Assembly (NCBI RefSeq): GCF_002277025.1
Contig: NZ_NIWD01000005.1
Location: 1-64,000 of the forward strand
From: Sphingopyxis sp. GW247-27LB
GTDB taxonomy: Bacteria > Pseudomonadota > Alphaproteobacteria > Sphingomonadales > Sphingomonadaceae
Length of the DNA: 64,000 nt
Direction: 5' to 3'
Shown: one piece after another, positions 25,672 through 34,893 of the stretch
How positions within the stretch are numbered: the first letter of the stretch is position 1
How the letters are laid out: the number at the start of each line of letters is the position of its first letter
The notes under the pieces: generated by a model
Told to the model about the DNA's origin: nothing
The model's database searches: none
What the model saw: the letters and a program-made list of their open reading frames with translations, nothing else
Made by a program: the position numbers and the translations under genes

Positions 25672-27003
25672 TCAGGGAAGCGGTGCACGAGCAAGTCCTC
25701 GGCGGGCGAAAAAATAGCAGAGTCCTGCCGCTGGGGTCATCGCCAACCCGGCTATCAGTAACGCGTAGCCGAATGCCATTCCGTCGCCTTCCCATCGCCC
25801 TGCAATCTTGGCAATGAGCGGCGGCCCCAAGCCATATCCGATCAAGCTTTGTGACAGCATCACGAACGACATCAACCGCGCGCGCAAGTGGGGAGGACCA
25901 TAGGTCTGGATCGCGATAGGCAGCAATGAAGCAATGCTCGCCCCCATGAAGACAACGACTCCCATTCCGCCGAGCAGCAACGCTTCCGAGGGCATGGCAG
26001 GCGCAAGCGTCATGACTGGTGCGCCGACCAGGCAGCCAAGGACCAACCCTAGGATTATCGGGTCGCGCCAGCCACGGCGGCCCAGAACAACTACCAGCCG
26101 AGGCCAGAAGATGGCGCCAAGCAGCCCGAAGCTCATACCGACCAACCCGAAACTGTATCCGGCGGACGCCGCGTCTGCCTCGTGACCACGGATTAGCAAC
26201 GTCGGGGTCCAGGTCATGATCCCGAAAAGATAGGTAACGACTAGCGCTGTTCCGAGATAAAAGGGCAGGTAAAAGGCTGCGTTCGAACGCAGATATGACA
26301 GAAACGCTCCGAAGCCGGAGTCCTCCATGCGCACGGCGACGGGGCCGTCGAAACGGCCGCGCACCGGTTCCCGTACTGTCAGGGCAAACAAGATAGCCAG
26401 CACCAGCGCAGGCAAGCCAGCTATCACCAACACGATGCGCCAGGGCGCCAGACCCACGCTGGGCGAAACGGACTCGGCGAGTTGCAGGGCGGCCGCTCCG
26501 ATGATGAGACCCCCCACACCCATCAGAGAACTCATCGCCGCATAAACAGCCGTCGGCAGAACGCGCTTCTCGCGCGGGAACATATCGGCGATCAACGAGA
26601 CCGCCGCCGGCGTCAGAACCGCTTCGCCCAAGGCAACTCCGGCACGAAACACCGCAAGCATTCCAAAGCTGCTGGCAAAACCGGATGCAATGGTCATGCC
26701 GCTCCACAGCACAACCCCCGCGACGAGAATGCGCTTCCGATTGGTGCGATCAAGGAAATGGGCAAGCGGGATGCCAGCCAATGAATAGACCACGGCGAAA
26801 CTTGTACCGATCAGCAGGCCTAGTTGGGTGTCGCTGACATTCAGGTCTTGCCCGATTCCGGCCGTGAGCAAGCTCAGGATCAGGCGATCCACGAACGAGA
26901 ATATGAACAGCAGACAGAGCAGAGATACGACATACCAGCCGCGGGCGCTGGACTGGGTCACGGAGATCTCGTCGGCGGAGGATTTGGTGACGATGGCATC
27001 CAT
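25672..27003 (-). CDS. MFS transporter (paralogue of the one at 9804-11126)
   Basis: A 443-residue permease with 12 hydrophobic segments. The first is FIFSFVDRLILSLL, a DRTNRKRI loop follows segment 2, and the VALGEAVLTPAA motif is shared with its paralogue. It should import or export an organic acid related to the island's substrate. It heads a minus-strand run MFS - SnoaL - flavin monooxygenase - FAH. An operator-like palindrome lies 166 bp upstream. Confidence 0.88.
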   Translation of the reverse strand: MDAIVTKSSADEISVTQSSARGWYVVSLLCLLFIFSFVDRLILSLLTAGIGQDLNVSDTQLGLLIGTSFAVVYSLAGIPLAHFLDRTNRKRILVAGVVLWSGMTIASGFASSFGMLAVFRAGVALGEAVLTPAAVSLIADMFPREKRVLPTAVYAAMSSLMGVGGLIIGAAALQLAESVSPSVGLAPWRIVLVIAGLPALVLAILFALTVREPVRGRFDGPVAVRMEDSGFGAFLSYLRSNAAFYLPFYLGTALVVTYLFGIMTWTPTLLIRGHEADAASAGYSFGLVGMSFGLLGAIFWPRLVVVLGRRGWRDPIILGLVLGCLVGAPVMTLAPAMPSEALLLGGMGVVVFMGASIASLLPIAIQTYGPPHLRARLMSFVMLSQSLIGYGLGPPLIAKIAGRWEGDGMAFGYALLIAGLAMTPAAGLCYFFARRGLARAPLP

Positions 27004-27168
27004 CGTTCAACGATGACCCGAAACGCCGTGGTGCAGGCACATATGCCCCGTACGGCGCGTCGATACCGTGCACTTTCTTGTCATTTGGCTGGTAACCCTC
27101 TCAATTGCTTCCGGACGAACTCGCGCTTTGCACGATGTAGACGCCAAGAATGGAAGGACCATAGCCAT

Positions 27169-27179
27169 TGGTATTGCCT
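27169..27179. promoter_or_regulatory. operator candidate TGGTATTGCCT upstream of the MFS gene
   Basis: Matches TGGTATTACCA at 9 of 11 positions, in the 191-bp gap between a SnoaL-like gene and the MFS start. Confidence 0.4.
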
Positions 27180-27194
27180 TTCGCCAGAGGATTA

Positions 27195-27557
27195 TCATCC
27201 GGCGGGTGAAACGTGGTGGCAGGCGATACGCCATCGCCCATTGCGCAAGAGGAGGGTCTGGGTCAGGCGCATCTCGAGCTCGCCGCGCGATGGACTGGAA
27301 AAAATTGCGCGAACAGCCAGAATGAATACATCATCGGCGACATGCTCCACTTCCAGATTCTCGAACGTCACGCGCAATTCGCCTGATGCGAATACTGCTG
27401 TGAAATAGTCGTGAATTCCCTCGCTTCCCCGCAGCAGGGTCGGCTGTGATCCAAGGAACAAGGCTTCGGCGGTGTAAAGGTCGACGAGCGCGTCGACATC
27501 CTGTTCGTGAAATGCATGCTGCCACGAATGCAGCACTTCACCGGCTATAACGGTCAT
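27195..27557 (-). CDS. SnoaL/NTF2-like small protein
   Basis: The 120-residue protein begins WQHAFHEQDVDALVDLYTAE, the standard helix-loop of the nuclear-transport-factor-2 fold, and ends with the strand pair LTQTLLLRNGRWRIACHH. These are hallmarks of SgcJ/EcaC/SnoaL-like proteins. The reaction cannot be deduced. Its ATG overlaps the stop of the preceding dehydrogenase by four bases (ATGA), so the two are translationally coupled. It is the last gene of a five-gene operon. Confidence 0.82.
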   Translation of the reverse strand: MTVIAGEVLHSWQHAFHEQDVDALVDLYTAEALFLGSQPTLLRGSEGIHDYFTAVFASGELRVTFENLEVEHVADDVFILAVRAIFSSPSRGELEMRLTQTLLLRNGRWRIACHHVSPAG

Positions 27558-28456
27558 GGGTTCCCTGTCTCCTTGGTCTGGAACTGGATCAACCGAAACA
27601 GACTATCAACGAGGCTTGTCACCATTGCCGGGCTGCCGCTTTGCCGCGCAACGTCCGTTATTATGGCAAGATCTTTCATCAGAATATCGAGCCGTCCGGC
27701 CATTGCGGAATCGACCCGCCCGCCGAACAGATCGACCAGTCCGTTGATAAGGAGGGTTATATTGTCATTTTCGCCTGCTTCGGACGCGCGACCATATTCG
27801 CGTAGCATGTTGGAATCGGCGAAGCCGCCCGATAGGGCTCGCGGCAGGCTGGCGATATCGAGACCAAATCGTTGACCGAAAGCGAGCGCTTCGGCGATGC
27901 TGGCGATCGTACCGAAATTGATGATCTGATTGCACGCTTTGGTTGCCTGCCCGGCGCCCACCGGGCCCATCAAGGTCACACGGTCGGCAAAACACTCGAG
28001 GATCGGCCGCGCAAGATCAAGATCGGCGGGATTGCCGCCAGCCATGACTGCAAGCGTGCCGGCAAGCGCTCCGACCGGCCCGCCCGAAACCGGCGCGTCG
28101 AGCCAGGCAATACCGCTCTTGTCCTTCACCAGCGCCGCGAGATCACGCGTCTTTTGAGGGTGGATAGTCGAATGATCAACGATCAGCCTCGGTCGCATTG
28201 CCGCCTCGGTCACGCCGCCGGGTCCTAATATGATCGCCTCGACCGCCGCAGCACTATCGACGCATAAGCAGACGACGTCACAGCGTGCCGCCACATCGGC
28301 GGGAGACGAAGCCACGGCCGCTCCAAGTGCAACCAGAGGGGCCAACTTCTCCGCGCTCCGGTTCCACACCACGAGCGGCAGACCGCGGCGTGCGACGCGT
28401 TCTGCCATCGGCGCCCCGATGTTCCCCAAGCCAATAAAGCCCGCCCGGATCGTCAT
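27554..28456 (-). CDS. NAD(P)-dependent beta-hydroxyacid dehydrogenase (3-hydroxyisobutyrate dehydrogenase family)
   Basis: A 300-residue protein with the N-terminal Rossmann motif GFIGLGNIGAPMAERVARRG, the substrate motif DAPVSGGPVGALAGTLAVM near 120, and catalytic Lys in GAGQATKACNQI near 168. These are the three signatures of the family. It would oxidise a 3-hydroxy acid or reduce a semialdehyde. The start ATG overlaps the stop of the upstream SDR, and its own stop overlaps the next start, so it is embedded in a tightly coupled operon. Confidence 0.88.
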   Translation of the reverse strand: MTIRAGFIGLGNIGAPMAERVARRGLPLVVWNRSAEKLAPLVALGAAVASSPADVAARCDVVCLCVDSAAAVEAIILGPGGVTEAAMRPRLIVDHSTIHPQKTRDLAALVKDKSGIAWLDAPVSGGPVGALAGTLAVMAGGNPADLDLARPILECFADRVTLMGPVGAGQATKACNQIINFGTIASIAEALAFGQRFGLDIASLPRALSGGFADSNMLREYGRASEAGENDNITLLINGLVDLFGGRVDSAMAGRLDILMKDLAIITDVARQSGSPAMVTSLVDSLFRLIQFQTKETGNP

Positions 28457-29214
28457 GGCTGACCGCCATCGACGGTGAGGATAGTCCCGGATGTATATCC
28501 GGAGCGCGGCGACGCGAGGAAAGCGACAGCACTGGCGATCTCTTCCGGATGAGCGAACCGTCCGAATGGCATTCCCTTCACCAATTCCGGCCAGCGATCG
28601 CCATCGCCAAGTTCGCGCTCCGCCTGCGTCCGCATCAGCATCCTCAGCCGGTCCGTCCCCACAGGCCCAGGATTGATGCCGACGACGCGCATGCCGTCCT
28701 TTGGCGCGGATCGGCCAAGCGCGCGGGTGAAGGCCATCAGCGCGGCATTGCCGCTGGCGCCCGCGATATAATCGGATGGGAAGCGTTCGCCAGCCGAGCC
28801 AATGACGTTGACGATCACACCACGCCGTACCTTCAAGGTTGGATAAAGCAAACGGGCGAGGCTGATATAGCCGAAGACCTTGAGATCCCATGCCGCACGC
28901 CATCGAGCGTCGTCGATTTCCGCCAATCCGCCAGGCGGGATCGCCCCGGCGTTGTTGACCAATATATCAATCGCACCTGCCCTTGCCGCGACATGTTCCA
29001 CCTCAGACGTCTGCGAAAGGTCAGCGGGCAGCATCATGACGTCGCGCCGCGCGCGAGATCCCACAGTCTTCACGGCCGCGTTCAGTGCGTCGGACGAACG
29101 CGCCACCAGAACCAGATCGCACCCTTCATCAGCGAGTGCCAGTGCAGTCGCCAACCCGATCCCTTTGGACGCGCCCGTAACCAAGGCGCGGCGCCCCGCC
29201 AATTCCAGATCCAT
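28453..29214 (-). CDS. SDR family protein lacking the catalytic lysine
   Basis: A 253-residue SDR with TGASKGIG at 13-20, NNAG at 87-90, Ser140 and Tyr149. However, the residue four after the Tyr, normally Lys, is Ala153 (Y-I-A-G-A). The C-terminal SGTILTVDGGQP signature is intact. I recall a minor SDR subgroup with YIAGS-type sequences, so this may be an alternative active site rather than decay. The fold and NAD(P) binding are likely kept, while the reaction is uncertain. It overlaps the next gene by ATGA. Confidence 0.82.
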   Translation of the reverse strand: MDLELAGRRALVTGASKGIGLATALALADEGCDLVLVARSSDALNAAVKTVGSRARRDVMMLPADLSQTSEVEHVAARAGAIDILVNNAGAIPPGGLAEIDDARWRAAWDLKVFGYISLARLLYPTLKVRRGVIVNVIGSAGERFPSDYIAGASGNAALMAFTRALGRSAPKDGMRVVGINPGPVGTDRLRMLMRTQAERELGDGDRWPELVKGMPFGRFAHPEEIASAVAFLASPRSGYTSGTILTVDGGQP

Positions 29215-29235
29215 CGACTTCTCCCTTATCGTCGA

Positions 29236-30042
29236 TCAGTTCGGGACCATGCACAGCCCACCGCACACAGACACTATTTGCCCCGTGATATATCGCGCGG
29301 CGTCGCCGGCGAGGAATTCGACGACGCCGGCGATATCCTCGGGCTCTCCCAGGCGGCGAAGCGGGATCATGGCCGCATCCGACGGGGAGGCAAGGTTGCG
29401 TTCAGCAGCTTGGGCCTTAACCCGTGCGGTCGCGATTAATCCCGGCGCGACCGCGTTGACGCGGATGCCATGCTCGCCCAGTTCGGCCGCCAGATCGCGT
29501 GTCAGATGAGCGACCGCTGCTTTGGATGACCCATAATGTGAGAGTCGCCCGCCCGCAGCGATCATTGTCGCCCCGACCGTCGATGTATTGATGATCGTAC
29601 CGCTTTTCCGCGCAACCATGTAAGGGATTACGGCCTGCGAGCAGAGCACCGCGGTCAGATAATTGACGTCGAAATTCCTGCGGATGTCGCCGACCGTCAT
29701 GCTCGACGGAATGCTGATGTCGATCGGTGTGATCGCGCCCCCCGCAACATTGACAAGGATATCGACGGGCCCCAGCTTCGCGACGACTTGATCGAAGGCG
29801 CTTTTGACCGATAGTTCATTGGTAAGATCGGCCTCGACGCCCAGACCGCGACGTCCGACGGCCTCGATCTCGCCGACGACGCTCGCTGCCGTCAATGCCT
29901 CTCCGAACGCGGCCGCCCCATCCAGATCGAGATCGAGTATCGCCACGTCCGCGCCGGCTTGTGCCAACCGCAACGCCGTCGCACGACCTATCCCCCGTGC
30001 ACCGCCGGTCACTACCGCGACCTTACCAGCAAGTTCCGCCAA
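29236..30042 (-). CDS. SDR family oxidoreductase (classical)
   Basis: This 268-residue dehydrogenase has TGGARGIG at about 12-19, the acidic AILDLD after beta-2, a modified NNAG (NVAGG), a NTSTVGA serine and the Tyr/Lys pair in SHYGSSKAA. It ends ITGQIVSVCGG. The complete catalytic set suggests an active NAD-dependent alcohol or hydroxyacyl-CoA dehydrogenase. It follows a crotonase by 38 bp and precedes the lysine-less SDR by 21 bp, in the same operon. Confidence 0.87.
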   Translation of the reverse strand: MAELAGKVAVVTGGARGIGRATALRLAQAGADVAILDLDLDGAAAFGEALTAASVVGEIEAVGRRGLGVEADLTNELSVKSAFDQVVAKLGPVDILVNVAGGAITPIDISIPSSMTVGDIRRNFDVNYLTAVLCSQAVIPYMVARKSGTIINTSTVGATMIAAGGRLSHYGSSKAAVAHLTRDLAAELGEHGIRVNAVAPGLIATARVKAQAAERNLASPSDAAMIPLRRLGEPEDIAGVVEFLAGDAARYITGQIVSVCGGLCMVPN

Positions 30043-30080
30043 CTTTCTCGCTCCCTGTTGCTATGGTTTATCGGTATGTG

Positions 30081-30845
30081 TCAGCGTCCCGCCCAGACGG
30101 GCGCGCGCTTTTCTTTGAAGGCTTCAATACCTTCTCGCGTATCCTCGAGCGTGGTCAGTTCATCAGCGAGTTCGAGCGACAACGCTTCAATGATTGCCCG
30201 GGTCGCCAGCGGCTCAAGTGCTGCGAGCGCCACCCGTTTGGTGGCGCGTAGGGCCAGCGGCGAGCACCGGAGCATCGAGGCCGCATAACGCCGGGCAACA
30301 TCAAGCAGCTTTCCAGACGGCGCGACTTCCGTCACCATACCGTGGCGATGGGCTGTCGCGGCATCAATTCGGTCGCCTGTAAGCAATAATCCCATCGCGG
30401 CGTGCCACGGCATGCGCCTGACCAAGCCCGCAGCGCCGCCGCCCAAGGCTGCGAACCCTACTCGGGGTTCGGGCAAGGCAAAGGATGCGTGTTCGTCGGC
30501 AACCACCACGTCGCAGGCCATCGCAATTTCCCAGCCCCCGCCCATCGCAAGACCATTCACGGCGCAGATCATCGGTTTGAACAGATCGTGCCGTCGCGAC
30601 AGCCCTGCCCAGCCCGTTTCAGGCATCGGGTCGAAGAAGCCATCGACCAAATCATGCCCCGCACAGAAGGCCTTGCCCGCGCCGGTGATGATGGCAATCC
30701 AGAGGTCTTCATCCTCCGCGAATTCGTCGAACACTGCTGACAATTCATGGCAAGCAGCGGCGTGGAGAGCGTTCAGCACTTCGGGACGATCAAGCGTGAT
30801 CAGCAGAATGTTGCCTTCCCGCTCGGTCTGTATGAATTGTCCCAT
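30081..30845 (-). CDS. enoyl-CoA hydratase/isomerase family
   Basis: The 254-residue crotonase has the oxyanion loop AFCAGHDL near 62, GGGWEIAMACD and FALPEPRVGFAALGGG. Both catalytic-type Glu positions are filled, but the second loop (ALGGGAAG) differs from the usual PGAGGTQ, hinting at a reaction other than plain hydration. ATG 30845 is chosen because GGAG lies six bases before it; earlier in-frame starts exist to 30887. It is the first gene of the five-gene minus operon, with an operator-like site 81 bp upstream. Confidence 0.85.
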   Translation of the reverse strand: MGQFIQTEREGNILLITLDRPEVLNALHAAACHELSAVFDEFAEDEDLWIAIITGAGKAFCAGHDLVDGFFDPMPETGWAGLSRRHDLFKPMICAVNGLAMGGGWEIAMACDVVVADEHASFALPEPRVGFAALGGGAAGLVRRMPWHAAMGLLLTGDRIDAATAHRHGMVTEVAPSGKLLDVARRYAASMLRCSPLALRATKRVALAALEPLATRAIIEALSLELADELTTLEDTREGIEAFKEKRAPVWAGR

Positions 30846-31171
30846 CCGCATCTCCAGCTTCACCGTTATCGAGCGCGCATTTGCCATAAGCCAATGACAA
30901 CGTGGTCAGACAAAGCTTGTAGCATATGTCTTACCATTGGAGGCAAGCTAAAATTCGCGGGCAACGGCGCGAGAAAAACACGATGAATATCTTAGGTCAT
31001 AGCATTCTCGAATTTGCCATTCGGTCCTTCCGCCAGCGTGGTGGCAATGCGAATTCGCGAATTCAGCGGACCGGACGTGATTGAGCTCGCGCACATCGAG
31101 ATGCCCTAGCCTGGACCGCGTCAAATTATCGAAACGTTCACGCCCCGAAGCCCCTCATCGCATCCCGTCCG
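30846..31171. other. 326-bp intergenic region upstream of the crotonase operon
   Basis: Contains the operator-like ATGTCTTACCA at 30926-30936 and presumably the operon promoter. No open frame of interest or strong hairpin is seen in the remainder. Confidence 0.5.
30926..30936. promoter_or_regulatory. weak operator candidate ATGTCTTACCA
   Basis: 8 of 11 matches to TGGTATTACCA, with one good half-site (TTACCA) and one degenerate half, in front of the crotonase-SDR operon. Confidence 0.3.
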
Positions 31172-31765
31172 TCACACGGATTCCACGGCGGGCGCTTCAG
31201 CGCGTGGCAGGCGGCCGAGCATGAAATACTCCTCGTTCGCCCGCATGCCGGTGACGTTGACCATCCGATTTGACATACCGAACAAACCGACGATTGCGCC
31301 TATGTCCCAAATGTCCTCGTCGTCGAAACCGACCTCGTAGAGCGATGGGAAATCGTCATCCCCCACTTCCGCCGGCGTCAGGCAGACCTTCATGGCGAAG
31401 TCGATCATCCGACGCTGCCGTTTGGTGATATTCGCCCGTCGATAATTCACCGCAACCTGGTCTGCGAGCAGACTGTTCTTCTCGTAGATCCGCAGCAGTG
31501 CGCCATGGGCAACGACGCAGTAGATGCATCCGTTAGCGTTGGACGTGGCAACTACGATCATCTCCTTCTCACCGCGGGTGAGGCCGCCTTCGCGCAACAT
31601 CAGGGCGTCGTGATAATCCAGAAAGGCCAAAAGCTCCGAGGGCCGGCGCGCGAGCGTCCTTATGACGTTCGGAATGAAGCCGCTCTTTTCCTGCATTCTC
31701 AGAATACGCTCCCGAAGGTCGGTGGGAAGACCGCCAATCTCAGCGAACGGGTATCTATCTGTCAT
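31172..31765 (-). CDS. AhpD-like / carboxymuconolactone decarboxylase-family protein
   Basis: The 197-residue all-helical protein contains Cys80-x2-Cys83-x3-His87 ([10 protein letters not shown]), the redox motif of AhpD-type peroxidase-related enzymes. That motif distinguishes it from true carboxymuconolactone decarboxylases. It is likely a thiol-dependent antioxidant protein that could protect oxygenases or flavoproteins of the pathway from peroxide (inference). It lies 47 bp behind etfA in the same direction. Confidence 0.85.
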   Translation of the reverse strand: MTDRYPFAEIGGLPTDLRERILRMQEKSGFIPNVIRTLARRPSELLAFLDYHDALMLREGGLTRGEKEMIVVATSNANGCIYCVVAHGALLRIYEKNSLLADQVAVNYRRANITKRQRRMIDFAMKVCLTPAEVGDDDFPSLYEVGFDDEDIWDIGAIVGLFGMSNRMVNVTGMRANEEYFMLGRLPRAEAPAVESV

Positions 31766-31812
31766 CGTGATGTCCTGACAAGCCTTGATCGATCATGCCG
31801 GAAGCCCGTCGC

Positions 31813-32742
31813 TCAGATATTGCCGGTCAATTCGGGCACGGCAATGAACAGATCGGCGACGAGGCCGAAGTCCGCGACCTGGAAGATCGGGGCGTCTTCA
31901 TCCTTGTTGATCGCGACGATCGTCTTTGAATCCTTCATGCCCGCAAGATGCTGGATCGCGCCCGAGATGCCGATCGCGAAGTAAACCTGCGGAGCGACGA
32001 TCTTGCCGGTCTGGCCGACCTGATAGTCGTTGGGGACATAGCCCGCATCGACCGCGGCGCGCGACGCGCCGAGCGCGGCGCCGAGCTTGTCGGCGAGCGG
32101 CACGATGACTTCCTGATATTTCTCGGAAGAACCCAGCGCGCGGCCACCCGACACGATGATCTTTGCTGAGGTCAACTCAGGACGATCCTGCTTGGCGATT
32201 TCGGCGCCGACGAAGCTGGAAATACCGGCGTCGCCGCCCGCGCTGACCGCTTCGATCACGCCCGAACCGCCCGACGTCGCCGCCTTTTCAAAGGCGGTGC
32301 CGCGAATGGTGAGGACGAGCTTTGCATCGCTCGATTCGACGGTGGCGATCGCGTTGCCGGCATAGATCGGACGCGTGAAGGTCTTGGGCCCTTCGACCGA
32401 CAGGATTTCCGAAATCTGCATCACGTCGAGCAGCGCGGCGACGCGCGGCGCGATATTTTTGCCGGTGGTCGTCGCCGGCGCGACGAACGCGTCGTGCGAG
32501 GCCATCAGATCGGCGACGAGCGGCGCAATATTTTCGGGCAAATTGTGACCGAAAGCGGCGTTGTCGGCGACATGCACCTTGCCCACGCCGGCGATTTCCG
32601 ACGCGGCCTTGGCGACGCCATCGACGCCGGCGCCGGCGACAAGCAGATGGACTTCACCGAGTTTCGACGCGGCGGTCACCGCGGCGAGCGTGGCGTCCTT
32701 GACGGCCGTGCCATCATGTTCGACCCAAACCAGAGTTTTCAT
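31813..32742 (-). CDS. etfA: electron transfer flavoprotein alpha subunit
   Basis: A 309-residue EtfA with the family start [10 protein letters not shown] and the FAD-binding C-terminal domain: [11 protein letters not shown] near 195-205, [28 protein letters not shown] and [13 protein letters not shown]. With EtfB it accepts electrons from acyl-CoA dehydrogenases and passes them to ETF:quinone oxidoreductase. Three acyl-CoA dehydrogenases in the window are obvious partners. Its position here rather than elsewhere suggests pathway-dedicated or second-copy ETF, although its strongly biased codon use looks like a housekeeping gene. Confidence 0.95.
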   Translation of the reverse strand: MKTLVWVEHDGTAVKDATLAAVTAASKLGEVHLLVAGAGVDGVAKAASEIAGVGKVHVADNAAFGHNLPENIAPLVADLMASHDAFVAPATTTGKNIAPRVAALLDVMQISEILSVEGPKTFTRPIYAGNAIATVESSDAKLVLTIRGTAFEKAATSGGSGVIEAVSAGGDAGISSFVGAEIAKQDRPELTSAKIIVSGGRALGSSEKYQEVIVPLADKLGAALGASRAAVDAGYVPNDYQVGQTGKIVAPQVYFAIGISGAIQHLAGMKDSKTIVAINKDEDAPIFQVADFGLVADLFIAVPELTGNI

Positions 32743-32764
32743 CTCTTACGTTCCTTCTTCCCTT

Positions 32765-32848
32765 CCCGTTCGCATCGAGCGAAGTCGAGATGCCCCTCGG
32801 CTTGGCGTACTCTCGATGGGTGTCTCGACTTCGCTCGACACGAACGGG
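32765..32848. repeat. REP-like palindromic element between etfB and etfA
   Basis: Two long inverted arms, about 32765-32796 and 32818-32848, contain CGAGCGAAGTCGAGA and its complement TCTCGACTTCGCTCG, flanked by CCCGTTCG/CGAACGGG. I recall this type of sequence as a dispersed intergenic repeat in sphingomonad genomes. As RNA it would form a stable stem-loop between etfB and etfA and could tune their relative expression. Confidence 0.7.
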
Positions 32849-32856
32849 GGATAGAT

Positions 32857-33606
32857 TCAGCTGTGGACGCCAATCGCTTTCAGCTTGGCGACCAGTTCAT
32901 CGACATCGGCGACCTTGACGCCGGCCGAACGCACGGGGGGTTCGGAAACCTTGACCGTCTTGACGCGCGGGGTCGTGTCGACGCCGTAATCGGCGGGGGT
33001 CTTGGTATCGAGCGGCTTCGACTTTGCCTTCATGATGTTCGGCAGCGAGGCATAGCGCGGCTCGTTCAAACGAAGGTCGGTGGTGACGATCGCGGGAAGC
33101 TTCAGCTTCACCGTTTCGAGGCCGCCATCGACTTCGCGGGTGACGCTCACGCTGTCGCCATCGACATTGACCGCACTGGCGAAGGTGCCCTGCGCCCAGC
33201 CGGTCATTGCGGCGAGCATCTGGCCGGTCTGGTTGTTGTCGCCGTCGATCGCCTGCTTGCCGAGGATGACAAGGCCGGGCTGTTCGGCATCGGCAATCGC
33301 CTTGAAGATCTTTGCGAGCGCGAGCGGTTCGACGTCATCGTCGGTCTGCACCAGGATCGCACGGTCGGCCCCCATCGCGAGCGCGGTGCGGAGCGTTTCG
33401 GCCGCCTTTGCCGGGCCGACGGACACAGCGATAATCTCGGTCGCGACGCCCTTTTCCTTCAGGCGGATCGCTTCCTCGATGCCGATCTCGTCGAACGGGT
33501 TCATCGACATTTTGACATTGGCGAGATCGACGCCGGTGCCGTCGGACTTGACCCGCGGCTTGACGTTGTAATCGAGCACCCGTTTCACGGGGACGAGGAT
33601 TTTCAT
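32857..33606 (-). CDS. etfB: electron transfer flavoprotein beta subunit
   Basis: A 249-residue EtfB beginning [19 protein letters not shown] and carrying the family signature [31 protein letters not shown] (broken here over residues ~150-180). It has the AMP-binding motif around [13 protein letters not shown]. The ATG at 33606 is the family start; a longer frame upstream is not supported. It precedes etfA with a 114-bp gap filled by a REP-like palindrome. It forms the soluble heterodimer with EtfA that docks to acyl-CoA dehydrogenases. Confidence 0.95.
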   Translation of the reverse strand: MKILVPVKRVLDYNVKPRVKSDGTGVDLANVKMSMNPFDEIGIEEAIRLKEKGVATEIIAVSVGPAKAAETLRTALAMGADRAILVQTDDDVEPLALAKIFKAIADAEQPGLVILGKQAIDGDNNQTGQMLAAMTGWAQGTFASAVNVDGDSVSVTREVDGGLETVKLKLPAIVTTDLRLNEPRYASLPNIMKAKSKPLDTKTPADYGVDTTPRVKTVKVSEPPVRSAGVKVADVDELVAKLKAIGVHS

Positions 33607-33730
33607 GGTAATGCAACTCCGGTTTGATCTCGTTGGGATCAATTTTCGCGTGTCAGGCTAATTCGCCGATAGCATCCGACGAGCGCCGCTTTGAACGACG
33701 GCAAGCGGGAACCAGCTTGAACGTCACTTA

Positions 33731-34636
33731 TCAGCCAATTCGTTCGATTTCGCCGATCTTGGCCATCCCCGGTTCCGGGCGACCATCCCAATAGTCGACC
33801 GACTCTATTCCAGCCGGCATAGCGCGCGGTTCGCGCGGAGCATCTTCGGGAAATTCCTCCATGCCATAGCTATATTCCACGGTCATGCCATCCGGATCGA
33901 GAAAATAGAGGAAGACAGATTCCGAGGGCGGATGCTTGCCGGGTCCAAACACGATGGGCACCTCATTGCGCTTCAGACGGTTGAGCCCTTTCCCGATGTC
34001 ATCAAGTTCGGTTGTCATGAAGTTGATGTGATGGAAACCCGGCACCTCGCCTCGACCGACACCTAGGCTATGATGATAAGGATTGGGGAAGCAGCGCAGG
34101 AATGTCACCATACCTTCGATCCTGTCTGACGCCCTGAAGTTAAGGTCGTTGAGCAGAAACTCTTCGGTTTTCTCGCGATTGGCGCTGTTGAGGACGACAT
34201 GCCCTAACCGTGCTATCTTTGTGTGCGTGACCGTAAAGGGGCGTGCAGCATCGTTCATGTCCGCATAGAATTCGAAGGTGGCACCAGTAGTTGGCTCGGT
34301 GGCGCGAAACGCTTCGCCGAGGCCGAGTTCTGCAGCCTCACCAGCGCTGACCGCCACAGTCGCGATGCCAATCGAGTTGAGATGTTCGCGCACTGCGTGC
34401 AGCGCGTTGGCGCTTTCCATCTCCCAGCCGAGACGCTTCAGACCGGGATTGGCGGCTTGGTAAAGCGCAAGATCATGGTGCTTGCCGCTGCAACGCAAGA
34501 AAGCGACATTGCCAGATGCTTCATTATCGCCAGTGAGACCAACGATCTCTTCATAAAAGTGTCGCGAGTCCCCCAAATCCGTCACGTTCAGCGCAACATA
34601 CCCTAGTCGCTTAAAGCGGATGTCGCTTATCGCCAT
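33731..34636 (-). CDS. VOC family extradiol dioxygenase (type I, two-domain)
   Basis: A 302-residue protein made of two VOC modules. In the C-terminal module His146 (LGHVVL), His203 (HHINF) and Glu254 (TVEYS) match the 2-His-1-carboxylate Fe(II) site of 2,3-dihydroxybiphenyl dioxygenase-type enzymes. It should cleave a catechol next to its hydroxyls. ATG 34636 follows GAGGAG and gives the same N-terminus as its paralogue at 51795-52721. It is divergent from an amidohydrolase, with two operator palindromes between them. Confidence 0.87.
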   Translation of the reverse strand: MAISDIRFKRLGYVALNVTDLGDSRHFYEEIVGLTGDNEASGNVAFLRCSGKHHDLALYQAANPGLKRLGWEMESANALHAVREHLNSIGIATVAVSAGEAAELGLGEAFRATEPTTGATFEFYADMNDAARPFTVTHTKIARLGHVVLNSANREKTEEFLLNDLNFRASDRIEGMVTFLRCFPNPYHHSLGVGRGEVPGFHHINFMTTELDDIGKGLNRLKRNEVPIVFGPGKHPPSESVFLYFLDPDGMTVEYSYGMEEFPEDAPREPRAMPAGIESVDYWDGRPEPGMAKIGEIERIG

Positions 34637-34685
34637 TTTTTGCTCCTCAGCCCATCTCGCGCACAACGCGTAGAACATGGACGAT

Positions 34686-34696
34686 AGGTAATACCA
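34686..34696. promoter_or_regulatory. operator candidate AGGTAATACCA
   Basis: 10 of 11 matches to the island consensus (reverse orientation), 50 bp upstream of the extradiol dioxygenase start. Identical to the site at 55526-55536. Confidence 0.6.
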
Positions 34697-34803
34697 ATCC
34701 TCTTCCAGTCAACCCACTTGTCTTGAAACCCCCCCGGCTTCGGATAGAGAGAATGTGGCACGGCCGTGCCGTCAACCTCCGTAAACGTGCGCGTTGCCCG
34801 TAT

Positions 34804-34814
34804 TGGTATTGCCA
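34804..34814. promoter_or_regulatory. operator candidate TGGTATTGCCA
   Basis: 10 of 11 matches, in the same divergent region but nearer the amidohydrolase. It is the reverse complement of the copy at 54525-54535, which precedes the operon of the second extradiol dioxygenase. Confidence 0.6.
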
Positions 34815-34893
34815 TTCGGCATCAATGGGCTAATTGTTCTACCGCATGCAAGGCTCCGGATAACAAGAGTCGCAAGATAGGAGAGAACGGGGC

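Noticed and set aside
33606..33616. TGGTAATGCAA at the etfB start as another operator copy
   Set aside because: It overlaps the start codon, has only one good half-site, and a match of this quality is expected by chance.
32494..33627. 377-codon plus-strand frame opposite etfA/etfB
   Set aside because: Mirror frame of two certain genes with strong GC bias; the protein is rich in His/Asp/Arg without any family motif.
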